From: a virus
Reading direction: 5' to 3' (one strand)
DNA length: 64,000 bases
IMG/VR virus record: IMGVR_UViG_3300009151_003179
Location: 1-64,000 of that record
Shown: positions 25,746-34,630 of the stretch, piece by piece
How positions within the stretch are numbered: position 1 is the first letter of the stretch
How the letters are laid out: each line of letters begins with the position of its first letter
Position numbers and translations under genes: made by a program
The notes under the pieces: model-generated
Seen by the model: the letters and a program-made list of their open reading frames with translations, nothing else
Told to the model about the DNA's origin: nothing
Databases searched by the model: none

Positions 25746-28280
25746 TTATACGTACACCGCTGTTAGAGTATACCATTGTGTTCCGGTTAATGTAATATAT
25801 TGTAGTGTTCCGGCAGCTGGATGAGAATAACTAGCGTTAGTTGACAATGAGTTAATTACACCACCTGATGCTGGATATACTAACAAACTATTTGCACTAG
25901 AGTTTGTGATAGTAATAGACATACCAGCAACCCCGTTTGGCAACACAACACCTTGACCAGAAGAAACAGTTGAGACTTGATTAAACTCTTTAGTTAATAT
26001 TGTACCATCACCCTGAGTAGAACCTGCGGCTAATATACCTGTACCAACCGAACGAATATGATAGTTAGTAGCAATAATATTAGCACTGGTTATATTGCCT
26101 GACGCAGATAGTGAAGTCAGTGTACCAACACTTGTTATGTTAGGTTGAGCGTTAGTATATACTGTACCTGCAACTAATGCATTGCCTACTTGACCTGAAA
26201 CATTAGCACCGGCAAGACCAGTCAGTGCTTGTCCATTACCTATAATATTGCCAACATTAACATTACCCGTTGTAGTTATTGTATTACTACCATAGCTAGA
26301 TAAGAAGGTTGCTACATTACTGTTAGAATACATTGTAGGTGTGGATGCAAATACGCCATTACCATATAATATATTACTTGCATTACCGTCTTTATTAATA
26401 GATGCAATGTTACCAACACCAACTACATTTGCAAGTGCTACACTATTAGCTGATGCGGCTACTGTTGCACTAGATGCAAGACCTGTAAGTGCTCCTGTAA
26501 ATAATGTAGCAGACATATTACCTGCACTAATATTGCCAGTGACTGCTAAACTTGTTAGTGTACCTGTACTTGTAATGTTTGGTTGAGCCGCTGTTGTTAC
26601 TGTACCTGCAGTTGCTGCCGTTATTCCGATCAATTGACTACCATTACCAAAATACACATTAGCAGTCATATTACCTAGTGTAGAAATATTAGCATTAACA
26701 TTGTTTAATACAATATTAGAATCTGAATTTAAATTACCACTTAATGCTAGACTTGATAATGTACCCACTGCAGTGATGTTTGACTGTAACCCTGTTGTTA
26801 ATGTACCTGCTATATATGCACCAGTTATATTACCAGTGGCAGATAGATTGCCTGTAATATCTAATTGAGGATCATTGAATTTAATATTAGCACTAGCATC
26901 TATACCATTAGCACCACTGCTTAATAAGATTGAATTAGCTGTACCAGGTATAACTTGTGTAATAACTGACACAAATGTTAAATTACCAGCTCCATCGTTT
27001 TGTAAATATCCAGCTGACCCTGTAATTTTAACATTGCCAACATTACCTAAATTACTATTACCATTTACTGATAATGAAGTTAGTGTACCTAAACTTGTAA
27101 TGTTGGGCTGTGCATTAGTTGTTACAGTACCTGCTGTAGTTGCGCTAGTTGCCGCACCACTGAGTGCACCAGTGAATGTTGTTGCAGATACATTGCCTGC
27201 ATTGATATTACCACTAGCATTTAGTGTACCTGCAATATTTGCACCAGTGGTTGTAACAACTAATACATTAGCAACACCTGCAACACTCGTAATTACATTA
27301 CCACTAATACCAACAATATCAACGTTACTTGTACCATTTGAAATACTACCAACGGTGATATCACCTGCGCTCAATAATCCTGTGACAGAAAGATTACCTA
27401 ATGTAGTGTTACCGCCGGCGCTCAATGTACCAGTAGTTGCTAAATTACCACCAGTTATTGTATCGGTAGCAGTTATTATACCTGTACCAACGTTACCAAT
27501 GTTTGCATTACCTGATACTGATAAACTTGTTAATGTACCTGTACTTGTAATATTAGGTTGTGCATTAGTTGTCACAGTACCGGCTGTATTCGCACTAGAT
27601 ACAGTACCAGAAACATTTGCGCCTGCTATACTAAGATTAGTTAAATTGCTACCATCACCTTTAAGGTATTGTGCTTCTATAATCCCGGCATTAGCATATA
27701 TGTTTCCTGCAATAATATTGCCCGATACTGATAGTGAAGCTAGTGTACCCAAACTTGTAATATTAGCTTGTGCATTTTGCGACACAGTGCCAGCCACATT
27801 AGCAACATTTGCAGTACTTGAAGTTATATTAGTTAATTGACTACCATCACCTATGAAATAATTTGCAACTACTGCATTTCCTAAACTAGCATTTAGACTA
27901 GTTAAATTACCGCCGGCTGATATATTACCTGATGTAACAAGATTAGAGATTGATAAAGTATTGGGAATTTCAACGTATAGTGTTTGACTGAAATTAGTAT
28001 AAATTGCAGAATTTGTTACTGGGTTGGGAGTTGTTCCTACTCTTAGTGTTACTGAGCTAATTGAAATTGAAGCAACATTGGCTTCAACAATAACATTACC
28101 GGTAGGAGAATTTACTGTTATGCCTCGTCCTGCTGTACGATTGATGGATAATACAGCGGCATTTGCAGTTGAAGAATAAACTTCATCAAAATTCTCTTGT
28201 ACTTTTTGAAAAGCTGTTCGTATAGCATCTGCTGACGGATCATCAGGAAACGTTCCGAAATCTATATTTTGTTGGCTCAT
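25746..28280 (-). CDS. Large repetitive fibre protein
   Basis: 844 aa. N-terminal DFGTFPDDPSADAIRTAFQKVQENFDEVYSS, then many repeats of the type TNAQPNITSxGTLTSLSVSGN separated by GNIxAGN or FxGALxGA segments, and a compact C-terminus (GQGVVLPNGVAGMSITITNSS...WYTLTAVYV). The composition (Asn, Thr, Ser, Gly, Ala) and beta periodicity fit a trimeric fibre shaft. The repeat unit and the block INKDGNxSNxLYGNGVFA also occur in the 51550-53559 protein. A long open frame on the opposite strand is only a shadow of this composition. Confidence 0.8.
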   Translation of the reverse strand: MSQQNIDFGTFPDDPSADAIRTAFQKVQENFDEVYSSTANAAVLSINRTAGRGITVNSPTGNVIVEANVASISISSVTLRVGTTPNPVTNSAIYTNFSQTLYVEIPNTLSISNLVTSGNISAGGNLTSLNASLGNAVVANYFIGDGSQLTNITSSTANVANVAGTVSQNAQANITSLGTLASLSVSGNIIAGNIYANAGIIEAQYLKGDGSNLTNLSIAGANVSGTVSSANTAGTVTTNAQPNITSTGTLTSLSVSGNANIGNVGTGIITATDTITGGNLATTGTLSAGGNTTLGNLSVTGLLSAGDITVGSISNGTSNVDIVGISGNVITSVAGVANVLVVTTTGANIAGTLNASGNINAGNVSATTFTGALSGAATSATTAGTVTTNAQPNITSLGTLTSLSVNGNSNLGNVGNVKITGSAGYLQNDGAGNLTFVSVITQVIPGTANSILLSSGANGIDASANIKFNDPQLDITGNLSATGNITGAYIAGTLTTGLQSNITAVGTLSSLALSGNLNSDSNIVLNNVNANISTLGNMTANVYFGNGSQLIGITAATAGTVTTAAQPNITSTGTLTSLAVTGNISAGNMSATLFTGALTGLASSATVAASANSVALANVVGVGNIASINKDGNASNILYGNGVFASTPTMYSNSNVATFLSSYGSNTITTTGNVNVGNIIGNGQALTGLAGANVSGQVGNALVAGTVYTNAQPNITSVGTLTSLSASGNITSANIIATNYHIRSVGTGILAAGSTQGDGTILTKEFNQVSTVSSGQGVVLPNGVAGMSITITNSSANSLLVYPASGGVINSLSTNASYSHPAAGTLQYITLTGTQWYTLTAVYV

Positions 28281-28300
28281 ATCTATTTTACCTTATTTAG

Positions 28301-28308
28301 TATTTATC
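28301..28308 (-). promoter_or_regulatory. T4-type late promoter
   Basis: GATAAATACT, 20 nt before the ATG at 28280, with AAGG between. Confidence 0.8.
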
Positions 28309-28330
28309 GTTATTAATAAAACGGGTGCCC

Positions 28331-28361
28331 AAAAAAATACCCGACTAGTGCCGGGTATTTT
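28331..28361 (-). terminator. Rho-independent terminator after the 28375 gene
   Basis: Minus strand: AAAATACCCG, 8-nt loop, CGGGTATTTT with a T-run. Stem of 10 bp; follows the stop at 28375 by about 13 nt. Confidence 0.9.
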
Positions 28362-28374
28362 ATAGTAATGTATA

Positions 28375-30717
28375 TTACTTAATGCCTGCTAGCTTTTTCC
28401 AAGCCGCTACGCTATTGCTAGATTCGTTGATATCTGTAGTACCCTTTGATACTGTACGATTTAATTGACTTGCTACAACAGGGATAGTTGTTTGACCAGT
28501 TGATTTACGTTTGTTTAAACCACCACTGATAACATTCATCATAAAGTCAATGTCAGTTTCGAAGGATGTATCTGTACCGTTTTTACCAGCATCATTGGCC
28601 CATTCGTCTATCTTCTTCTTGTCTTTCTTGTCATCATACTCAATGTCTTTTTTGACTTTCTTGCCAGCTTCTTCTGCTTTGTCGTCATCTTTACCTTTAT
28701 GGTCTTCATCATATTCGATATCTTTGGCGACTTTCTTAGCGGCTTTTTCAGCTTTGTCATCTTTCTCACTAGTAGATTCTTCTGACAACATTGCTAATTT
28801 TTTGTAAAGATTAAAGAAACTTGATTCTGACATTGTTTCGCATTTGCAAGGTTTGCAATCACATTTCTTACAAGTGCCTTCCTCTAATTCTTCTTTACCG
28901 GCTTCTTCACCAGTTTCATCTTCAGCTTCATTCATTGATGCTTTCATTTCTTCTTCTGCATCACCGGCTTCAATACCTGCGTTTGCTACAGGAGATGCTT
29001 CGCTACCTTCATCAATGTCATCACTTGGGTTATATGCGGCTGCGGCTGCATTTGCGGCATCAACATCAGCATCTTCTGCGTCAACTTCTGCGGCACCACT
29101 GTCTGGAGGATTATCTTCAGCCATTTGATAAGTCATTTCATCTTCTGATTCAACTTCATCAACCATTTCTGTATCTTTACTACAAGAATGTCCTGCTTCC
29201 ATCATACCACCGCATGCTTCACATGTTTCTTCATCGTGTGAATGTGCATCTCCGCCACCAATGCCTGATAGTTTCTTCATCAAATTCATCATACCATCAT
29301 GGTCATCAACTACTTCAATTGCGGCACCACCTGCGCCAATTTCAGCTGGTTCACCACCATTATCTACTGTCATTGGCTCTGCGTGTGACATTCCAGAACT
29401 ATCATCTCCACCAAATAGTCCTAGACCTGCTGATTTGATAACACTTAATAGTTGGTCAGCTTCACCGTCCTGTGCTGAAACACTTACTGAATCAGGACTA
29501 CCTTGTTGACCTTTGCTAATAGATACAGTCATACCTTCAGTAACTTCACTATCTTCTAGTAAAGCATTCAATTGCTTTTCTAATGCTTCAAAAGCGAATG
29601 CATCATTCTTTACAAACTCTTTACCACCAAGACTGAATTTACTTCCTTTTGGTGTGTTCTTTGCGGCCCAGCTGAATGGACTTTCTTCAATATCTGCTTC
29701 ACCTAGTTGACCTTCTTCAGCACCGTAGCCAGCCATTGTGCCTACTACATCAGCACCGGATTCTGTTTCACCAACATAACCTTGAATTGGTACTTGACCG
29801 TAACACTCATCTAGGCCTTCTTTGTAACCTTCATGGTAGCAACGTCCTTCTTCTAAGTCATCGTAGTTCTTGCCACAGTGTGCGTGACCACGTAGACCGT
29901 GTGCTTTACCTTCTGCACGTGCGGCTTGTAATCTTTGATCCATACCTTCTTTAACTTTCTTTTTCTTCAAATCGTTCTTACCCTTACCATCTTCTGCGTA
30001 GTCAGGGATACCATTCTTGTTAGCATCTGGCTTTTTAGCTTTCTTAGCTTCTAATGTTAATGGGCTTGCCAATGCATCACGTGGAGGCTGATCTGCTTCT
30101 TTGATTTTCTTCATCTGTGCACCTGCAATTTTTGTTGCGGCTTCTTTACCATACTTAGGTGTTAGCTTACGCACTAATGCGTCAAAACCTGTAGTAGCAT
30201 TGTTGTGCTTGCCAATGTCGCCCTCTTTCATTTCTTCATCACCACCAAGCTTAAGCGTACCTTTTTCGGAGGCGGCTTTAATTGTGTTAGCAGTTGCCGC
30301 ATCAGCAGTGCCCATTGGCTTACCATCTGCGCCAATAATTTGACTTGCACCTGGCATTGGCTTAACAGTAATACCCATTTCATTCAATGGTGCGTACATT
30401 TGCTCAAGATATTCTTTGATACTATGCTTTTTAGTTTTCTTTTTGTCGTGTTTAGGTAATTTAACATCTTTACCTTTAGTTACGCCAAACGCACTAAAGT
30501 CATACTTCTTATCTTCACCTGATGTAGATGTAGCTTTCTTAGGACGGCCCTTGCCTTTTTTCTCGGCAGTTTTGTCTTTGATTTTATTGCCATCTTCATC
30601 TTCATCGTCTTTACGACCGTAACCACCTGGCTCAGCAGTGTGCTTTAAGCCAGTTTTAGTTTTCTCTGTTGCTTCGTTCAACTGGTCTAGTTGTGATAAT
30701 AAACTTTTGAAATTCAT
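28375..30717 (-). CDS. Large acidic, Cys-cluster protein; candidate internal head or core protein
   Basis: 780 aa, very rich in Glu, Asp, Lys and Ala. The N-terminus MNFKSLLSQLDQLNEATEKT has an LNE|A site in the position of a capsid targeting sequence. DANKNGIPDYAEDGKG (~230) looks like a calcium-binding EF-hand/dockerin loop. Two Cys clusters (TCEACGG...GHSCSKD near 500, TCKKCDCKPCKCE near 625) suggest metal binding. CYHEGYKEGLDEC resembles a segment of the partial gene at 1-2044. Near-duplicate segments (KDIEYDEDHKGKDDDKAEEAGKKVKKDIEYDD) lie around 670-710. The C-terminus is ordered (SSNSVAAWKKLAGIK). Ends in a strong terminator; function unknown. Confidence 0.75.
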   Translation of the reverse strand: MNFKSLLSQLDQLNEATEKTKTGLKHTAEPGGYGRKDDEDEDGNKIKDKTAEKKGKGRPKKATSTSGEDKKYDFSAFGVTKGKDVKLPKHDKKKTKKHSIKEYLEQMYAPLNEMGITVKPMPGASQIIGADGKPMGTADAATANTIKAASEKGTLKLGGDEEMKEGDIGKHNNATTGFDALVRKLTPKYGKEAATKIAGAQMKKIKEADQPPRDALASPLTLEAKKAKKPDANKNGIPDYAEDGKGKNDLKKKKVKEGMDQRLQAARAEGKAHGLRGHAHCGKNYDDLEEGRCYHEGYKEGLDECYGQVPIQGYVGETESGADVVGTMAGYGAEEGQLGEADIEESPFSWAAKNTPKGSKFSLGGKEFVKNDAFAFEALEKQLNALLEDSEVTEGMTVSISKGQQGSPDSVSVSAQDGEADQLLSVIKSAGLGLFGGDDSSGMSHAEPMTVDNGGEPAEIGAGGAAIEVVDDHDGMMNLMKKLSGIGGGDAHSHDEETCEACGGMMEAGHSCSKDTEMVDEVESEDEMTYQMAEDNPPDSGAAEVDAEDADVDAANAAAAAYNPSDDIDEGSEASPVANAGIEAGDAEEEMKASMNEAEDETGEEAGKEELEEGTCKKCDCKPCKCETMSESSFFNLYKKLAMLSEESTSEKDDKAEKAAKKVAKDIEYDEDHKGKDDDKAEEAGKKVKKDIEYDDKKDKKKIDEWANDAGKNGTDTSFETDIDFMMNVISGGLNKRKSTGQTTIPVVASQLNRTVSKGTTDINESSNSVAAWKKLAGIK

Positions 30718-30729
30718 TTTATATTCCTT

Positions 30730-31359
30730 TTATTTAGATGCTCTTGCACCAGTTGCTGGCAACGGTGGACGTTTTATTGTACTCATTGGGCTTTTCTCAC
30801 CCATCTGTTTGTCATCCAAGTATGGCTTGAATGGATCGAATGCGTCAGGTGTTTTTGTTCCTGCATAAGGAATATCAATCTCTGAATCCTTCATTTGGTC
30901 TTTAATACTCTTTAAGTATGAATCACCATAATTTTTACTAGCTTCTTTAGCGCCAGGCTGTTCTTCTAATTCAGTATGTAATAACAATGGATTATGACTC
31001 ATTTCATTGGCATAACCTACTTGTTCATTATCAATGCTGTCATTAAAATCAGTTCCAACAACACGAACCATATCAACTTGATAACCCAATAGTTGTGCAA
31101 TCTGTTGAATCATTGGCTCTGTCGCTGGATAGCGAAAATCTGCTTTGATAATAGTGATAGACTGATTACTCAAGTTAGGAAATCCATATGGATTCTTTTG
31201 AATAGGAGTCTTTACTGGATCACTAATTCTGATAGGATCGAATTTATTAAGATTGTACTTAAACAAATCTATAAAATTCTTATCCACATCGCCAGCAATT
31301 TTGATAGTGTAATTGTATGTATGTACACTTTCTGTTATATAATGTTTGAGGCTTTTCAT
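30730..31359 (-). CDS. Head-associated candidate with capsid targeting sequence
   Basis: 209 aa. MKSLKHYITESVHTY closely resembles the T4 internal-protein targeting sequence (MKTYQEFI-x-E), with an ITE|S site. An alpha/beta domain follows (YNYTIKIAGDVDKNFIDLFKYNLNKFDP ... QIAQLLGYQVDMVRVVG), then a disordered tail ending PPLPATGARASK. Similar genes occur beside head genes of aquatic T4-like phages. AGGAAT ribosome site; late promoter at 31379. Exact role unknown. Confidence 0.75.
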   Translation of the reverse strand: MKSLKHYITESVHTYNYTIKIAGDVDKNFIDLFKYNLNKFDPIRISDPVKTPIQKNPYGFPNLSNQSITIIKADFRYPATEPMIQQIAQLLGYQVDMVRVVGTDFNDSIDNEQVGYANEMSHNPLLLHTELEEQPGAKEASKNYGDSYLKSIKDQMKDSEIDIPYAGTKTPDAFDPFKPYLDDKQMGEKSPMSTIKRPPLPATGARASK

Positions 31360-31378
31360 TTCTTATTCCTGTATTCTG

Positions 31379-31386
31379 TATTTATC
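31379..31386 (-). promoter_or_regulatory. T4-type late promoter
   Basis: GATAAATACAG, 19 nt before the ATG at 31359; overlaps the stop of the gene upstream. Confidence 0.75.
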
Positions 31387-31870
31387 ATTTATTATCTGTT
31401 TTTGATGCCGACAACATCTTCAGCAATGCATTACGGTCTAAACTTTTTCCTTCACCTAATGGGGTAGCATTTATTTCTTCTTCTTTACCCGCAGTTTTTT
31501 GGTCTAGTTGTGCTTTTTTAAGCTGTAAATCAAGCATTTTAAGCTTCTTGTTGATTTTGGCTGTCTTTGACGTAATTGCGTGACCTAAAAAACTACTGGC
31601 ACTGTTAAAGATTTCACTAGCAAAACGACTATCAACTTGCATACCTAAGTCCATTAAATCTTTATAGCTATCGGTTGCTAATCTAGCAAGCTCGTCCATT
31701 TCAGTATCGCTTGCTTCTAGTCCTCTAACTTGAGGCAATGCGGCTTCAATTTTATCTAATGCTTCTGCTGTATCAGTTGTGATTTCTTCCATAGTTTCAG
31801 GCAAGGAAATAGTAATACCCCTATCATTATTTTCTGGAAGCTCAAATAAATCTTCTAATTTTTTGGTCAT
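31385..31870 (-). CDS. gp16: Probable small terminase subunit (gp16-like)
   Basis: 161 aa, helical. An acidic N-terminal part (LEDLFELPENNDRGITISLPETMEEI) is followed by a long helical core (DSYKDLMDLGMQVDSRFASEIFNSASSFLGHAITSKTAKINKKLKMLDLQLKKAQ) whose length and position match the oligomerisation core of T4 gp16 (164 aa). A direct alignment is weak, so this rests on size, pattern and location next to gp4 and tail genes. Small terminases recognise DNA for packaging by gp17, which was not seen in this window. Leaderless promoter arrangement. Confidence 0.5.
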   Translation of the reverse strand: MTKKLEDLFELPENNDRGITISLPETMEEITTDTAEALDKIEAALPQVRGLEASDTEMDELARLATDSYKDLMDLGMQVDSRFASEIFNSASSFLGHAITSKTAKINKKLKMLDLQLKKAQLDQKTAGKEEEINATPLGEGKSLDRNALLKMLSASKTDNK

Positions 31871-31874
31871 ACAG

Positions 31875-31882
31875 TATTTATT
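31875..31882 (-). promoter_or_regulatory. Late promoter, leaderless arrangement
   Basis: AATAAATA, CTGT, ATG (31870). Confidence 0.65.
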
Positions 31883-32319
31883 TACCTTCCCTTACCCTGA
31901 TGAAAAAGGTCATCTTCTGTTATAACTCTAAAGGTGTAACCATGTTGTTTACAGAAAGCCATAGCTGACTGCCATTTAGCGTGATTGATTGCTACAACCA
32001 TACGGTCTTTGGCACTTGCAACTTTGCTTTCAATTAAGCTTTGTTTCTTGGGTTTAATTTCTACTACTTCAGCTATTTGTTTGCCGTACTTGTTTTGATA
32101 AACTACAAAGAAGTCAGGTATATATATGGTTGGCTTACCTGTAAATGGATGACGATACGGTACACTAAATGATTCACTAGCCCAATATAATACACTTTTA
32201 TTACTATCACAGAATGTCATAAATGTAAGTTCCCAACCACTGCGATATCTAGGTGCATGTTTACCTATATATTTTTTTGGGTTCTTGGGTGTGAATAAAC
32301 CCTGTGCATACTTAGCCAT
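31882..32319 (-). CDS. gp4: Head completion nuclease-like protein (gp4)
   Basis: 145 aa (T4 gp4 is ~150). It follows gp4 along its length: FTPKNPKKYIGKHAPRYRSGWELTFMTFCD, ASESFSVPY, TIYIPDFFVVY, AEVVEIKPKKQ, KWQSAMAFCKQHGYTFRVITEDDL. This is a TnsA/PD-(D/E)xK-like fold with the D...ExK residues in PDFF and VEIKPKK. In T4 it completes the filled head and trims DNA before tail joining. Starts at the stop of the 32319 gene. Confidence 0.88.
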   Translation of the reverse strand: MAKYAQGLFTPKNPKKYIGKHAPRYRSGWELTFMTFCDSNKSVLYWASESFSVPYRHPFTGKPTIYIPDFFVVYQNKYGKQIAEVVEIKPKKQSLIESKVASAKDRMVVAINHAKWQSAMAFCKQHGYTFRVITEDDLFHQGKGR

Positions 32320-32681
32320 TACAGAACTATATTTCTAGCAACAGGTTGATTAGGTTGTGGAATTGTACCTATACCGTACAATGATGTTTTACTTTTAAAA
32401 GTGTTAAGATAGTATGTAATAACAGTATTCATTTCTAGTTTGTTATTAAGACCTTTGATATAGTTTAATAATTCCAATACTGATATTTGAGTTTGTTGTG
32501 AGATTCTAAATAAGTTTGCTGTAAAATTGTTAGCTATTTGTTTAGTATCACATACTGATACAAAATACCCATGAACAATGTCATACTCATCACCGTTGAC
32601 TACTAAGTCAAATGAGTAAAAGTCATCAAATATTCTTACTGTCGAATCAAGTTGAGTTCGTGCGTCAAGTATTCTAGCCAT
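32319..32681 (-). CDS. Unknown late protein upstream of gp4
   Basis: 120 aa. VRIFDDFYSFDLVVNGDEYDIVHGYFVSVCDTKQIANNFTANLFRIS followed by a helix and a Pro/Asn-rich end. I recall similar proteins next to gp4 or tail genes in related phages; no function known, possibly a virion component. Perfect T4 late promoter 18 nt upstream and a GGAGA ribosome site. Confidence 0.75.
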   Translation of the reverse strand: MARILDARTQLDSTVRIFDDFYSFDLVVNGDEYDIVHGYFVSVCDTKQIANNFTANLFRISQQTQISVLELLNYIKGLNNKLEMNTVITYYLNTFKSKTSLYGIGTIPQPNQPVARNIVL

Positions 32682-32699
32682 GTATAAATCTCCTAAAAG

Positions 32700-32707
32700 T
32701 ATTTATA
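32700..32707 (-). promoter_or_regulatory. Canonical T4 late promoter (TATAAATA)
   Basis: Exact TATAAATACT, 18 nt before the ATG at 32681, with GGAGA between. Confidence 0.85.
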
Positions 32708-32710
32708 CAT

Positions 32711-33913
32711 TTAACCTTGCTTGCCAGCAGATGTTGGACCAATCTGCTGTGGTGATGATAGTGCACCGATTGTTGGTGCACCTGCACTAGCTTTACCTGC
32801 AGGAGTAACACCGTAGCCTGGATAGTAAGTAGTACCTCTAACACTACCAGGTAATGCCTGTTGAGTCGCTTGTGTAAGTATTCCAGTAATATCTGACTTT
32901 GCAACTTGTTTTAAGTTTGTATTTTTAAATGTGTTATATGCAGTACCGGCAGTTCTGGCTGCACTTAGGAATCTTCCATTTGACAAATCAGATAATATAC
33001 CACCTGCACTGTCTACCAAACCACCTTGACCTAAGATAGTTTGATTAGATCCAAGGCGCGCTATAGGACTTAGTGTTCTATCATAATTTGAATCTGTACC
33101 AAATCCTGGTACTGTGTTGCTTGGAGCTTTACCATCTAGTTTGCCTTCAGCATATTTTACAGTTTCATAATCAATAGTCATACTGTTTGTCATTGTGCCA
33201 TTACCTGCACTATAGTCATATGTGTCGTGGCTAAATCTAGTAAGAATAGGATTAATCAATGTATATGATACAAAACTATGCTGATTAAAACCGTATACTT
33301 GTATGTTTTTGAAAAAAGGAATTTTACTATTTCCTATTGAAGAATTCAATGTAGTCTGTGATGGGGTTGATGTATCACCTATATATCCCCAATCTTCATC
33401 ACCTGTTATTGAATCCTTATATAAATTTCTACTATTATAATCTGAGGCTAAGTTTAGAGGTTCACTACTAGGTAACTGCGGGCCTACAGGACCTGTTGTA
33501 GTGAGAACAGGTTTATTTGCATCTTTGTAATAATATGTGTAGTAATTATACCACATGTTACGTATGCTATTTCCGTTATCATCATGGAATGTAATATCTA
33601 TTGGATCATATTTTATTTTTGTTTGAACAATACGTTTACGATTATATTGATTCATTATATGTGTATCAAAACTATATGAAGGTAGTTTAACTGTTTTTAC
33701 TGTTAGACCAAAGTTTGTTCCAGTGGACAATCCAACTGCATAAACAGCTGGATTTATTTCAAAATATACATGGAATAGAAACTTAAGCTTAGGTGCATAT
33801 TGATATGCATTAGGTCTAAATGTTTTTGCCGCGTGAGTGTAATCACGCAGGTATTCATTTCCAAAAAAACCTGCGGCAGTATCTTTAAGTAAATTTTGAA
33901 AGAATCCTGCCAT
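32711..33913 (-). CDS. Tail tube-related protein (gp19/gp54-like)
   Basis: 400 aa. YAPKLKFLFHVYFEINPAVYA, FGLTVKTVKLPSYSFDTHIMNQYNRKRIVQTKIKYDPIDITFHDDNGNSIRNMW and later FKNIQVYGFNQHSFVSYTLINPILTRFSHDTYDYSAG form a duplicated tail-tube type fold. Such proteins cap the baseplate and nucleate the tube (T4 gp54) or form the tube end. It is adjacent to gp19 and gp18. The C-terminal ~110 residues are Gly/Ser/Thr-rich. AAAGG ribosome site. The choice between gp54 and another tube-end protein is open. Confidence 0.6.
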   Translation of the reverse strand: MAGFFQNLLKDTAAGFFGNEYLRDYTHAAKTFRPNAYQYAPKLKFLFHVYFEINPAVYAVGLSTGTNFGLTVKTVKLPSYSFDTHIMNQYNRKRIVQTKIKYDPIDITFHDDNGNSIRNMWYNYYTYYYKDANKPVLTTTGPVGPQLPSSEPLNLASDYNSRNLYKDSITGDEDWGYIGDTSTPSQTTLNSSIGNSKIPFFKNIQVYGFNQHSFVSYTLINPILTRFSHDTYDYSAGNGTMTNSMTIDYETVKYAEGKLDGKAPSNTVPGFGTDSNYDRTLSPIARLGSNQTILGQGGLVDSAGGILSDLSNGRFLSAARTAGTAYNTFKNTNLKQVAKSDITGILTQATQQALPGSVRGTTYYPGYGVTPAGKASAGAPTIGALSSPQQIGPTSAGKQG

Positions 33914-33934
33914 TTATAAGGCCTTTGTAGTCAA

Positions 33935-34570
33935 TTAACCTTGACCAGAACCAATACCGGTTACAGTTGAACCACCCAAGATTCTGCCAATGTTTGTACC
34001 AATGCCACTTGTTAACGGAGACTGGACTGCGTTATCGTAACGAATTGTCAATGCAATAGTTGCGATTTCGTTTGATCCATAATTCAATGAACCATAGTTA
34101 GCTGTTTTTAGATAACAGCCATAGCATTCCCAAGTTTCTAATACTTGAGGAACAGCAGTACCATTACCACCGTCTAATACTTCAATGTTTGTTTGAAACT
34201 TATAATCTTGACCAGTTGCGGCTGAAGCTTGTTCAACCATGTCTAATTGTTTCTGTACTTGTTGACCAACTAATTTAGAAACACTACCTTGAGCATCATC
34301 TCTAACATTAATTGTCAATTCATTCCAACTATGTTTACCTGCCAAATACAATGTTGAGTTGTAAATAGGTATAGTAATTTCTTCAAAACTGATTTGTGGT
34401 CTGTTAAGGTCTATTACTTGTTTAGTCAACTCAATAGTTGCTCCAGTACCGAAACTCAAAAAGTTAACTCTGAAACGGTATTGTAATTTGGGCATCAACA
34501 AGCCCTGGTTTCCACCAGCGTTGTCTGACGCTACTGTCATGTTGAACAATGATTGTGAGGCTGTTGCCAT
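33935..34570 (-). CDS. gp19: Tail tube protein (gp19)
   Basis: 211 aa. PKLQYRFRVNFLSFG...IELTKQVIDLNRPQISFEEITIPIYNSTLYLAGKHSWNELTINVRDDAQGSVSKLVGQQVQKQ, then TWECYGCYLKTANYGSLNYGSNEIATIALTIRYDNA, the layout of T4 gp19 tail tube monomers that stack as hexameric rings inside the sheath. AGGAG ribosome site and late promoter at 34591. Directly downstream of gp18, as in T4. Confidence 0.85.
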   Translation of the reverse strand: MATASQSLFNMTVASDNAGGNQGLLMPKLQYRFRVNFLSFGTGATIELTKQVIDLNRPQISFEEITIPIYNSTLYLAGKHSWNELTINVRDDAQGSVSKLVGQQVQKQLDMVEQASAATGQDYKFQTNIEVLDGGNGTAVPQVLETWECYGCYLKTANYGSLNYGSNEIATIALTIRYDNAVQSPLTSGIGTNIGRILGGSTVTGIGSGQG

Positions 34571-34590
34571 TTTTTAATCTCCTGTATACT

Positions 34591-34598
34591 TATTTATC
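34591..34598 (-). promoter_or_regulatory. T4-type late promoter of gp19
   Basis: GATAAATAAG, 20 nt before the ATG at 34570; AGGAG lies between. Confidence 0.85.
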
Positions 34599-34607
34599 TT
34601 TAACATT

Positions 34608-34629
34608 GAATACCCCTTTCAGGGTATTC
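34608..34629 (-). terminator. Hairpin after gp18
   Basis: GAATACCC, 6-nt loop, GGGTATTC, 2 nt downstream of the gp18 stop. No U-run follows, so it may slow or partly end transcription, or protect the 3' end, rather than terminate fully. Confidence 0.6.
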
Positions 34630-34630
34630 A

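Noticed and set aside
26875-27840. 321-codon open frame on the plus strand inside the fibre gene
   Set aside because: It is the complement of a highly repetitive Asn/Thr/Val-rich gene, has no ribosome site or late promoter, and its predicted Pro/Leu/Val-rich protein follows the repeat period of the real gene.
25746-28280. CRISPR-like spaced repeats
   Set aside because: The repeats are in frame, imperfect and coding (fibre shaft); no constant repeat with unique spacers and no cas genes.
31385-31870. Scaffold or portal-associated role for the 161-aa helical protein
   Set aside because: Considered, but size, helical core and neighbours fit small terminase better; kept at moderate confidence.
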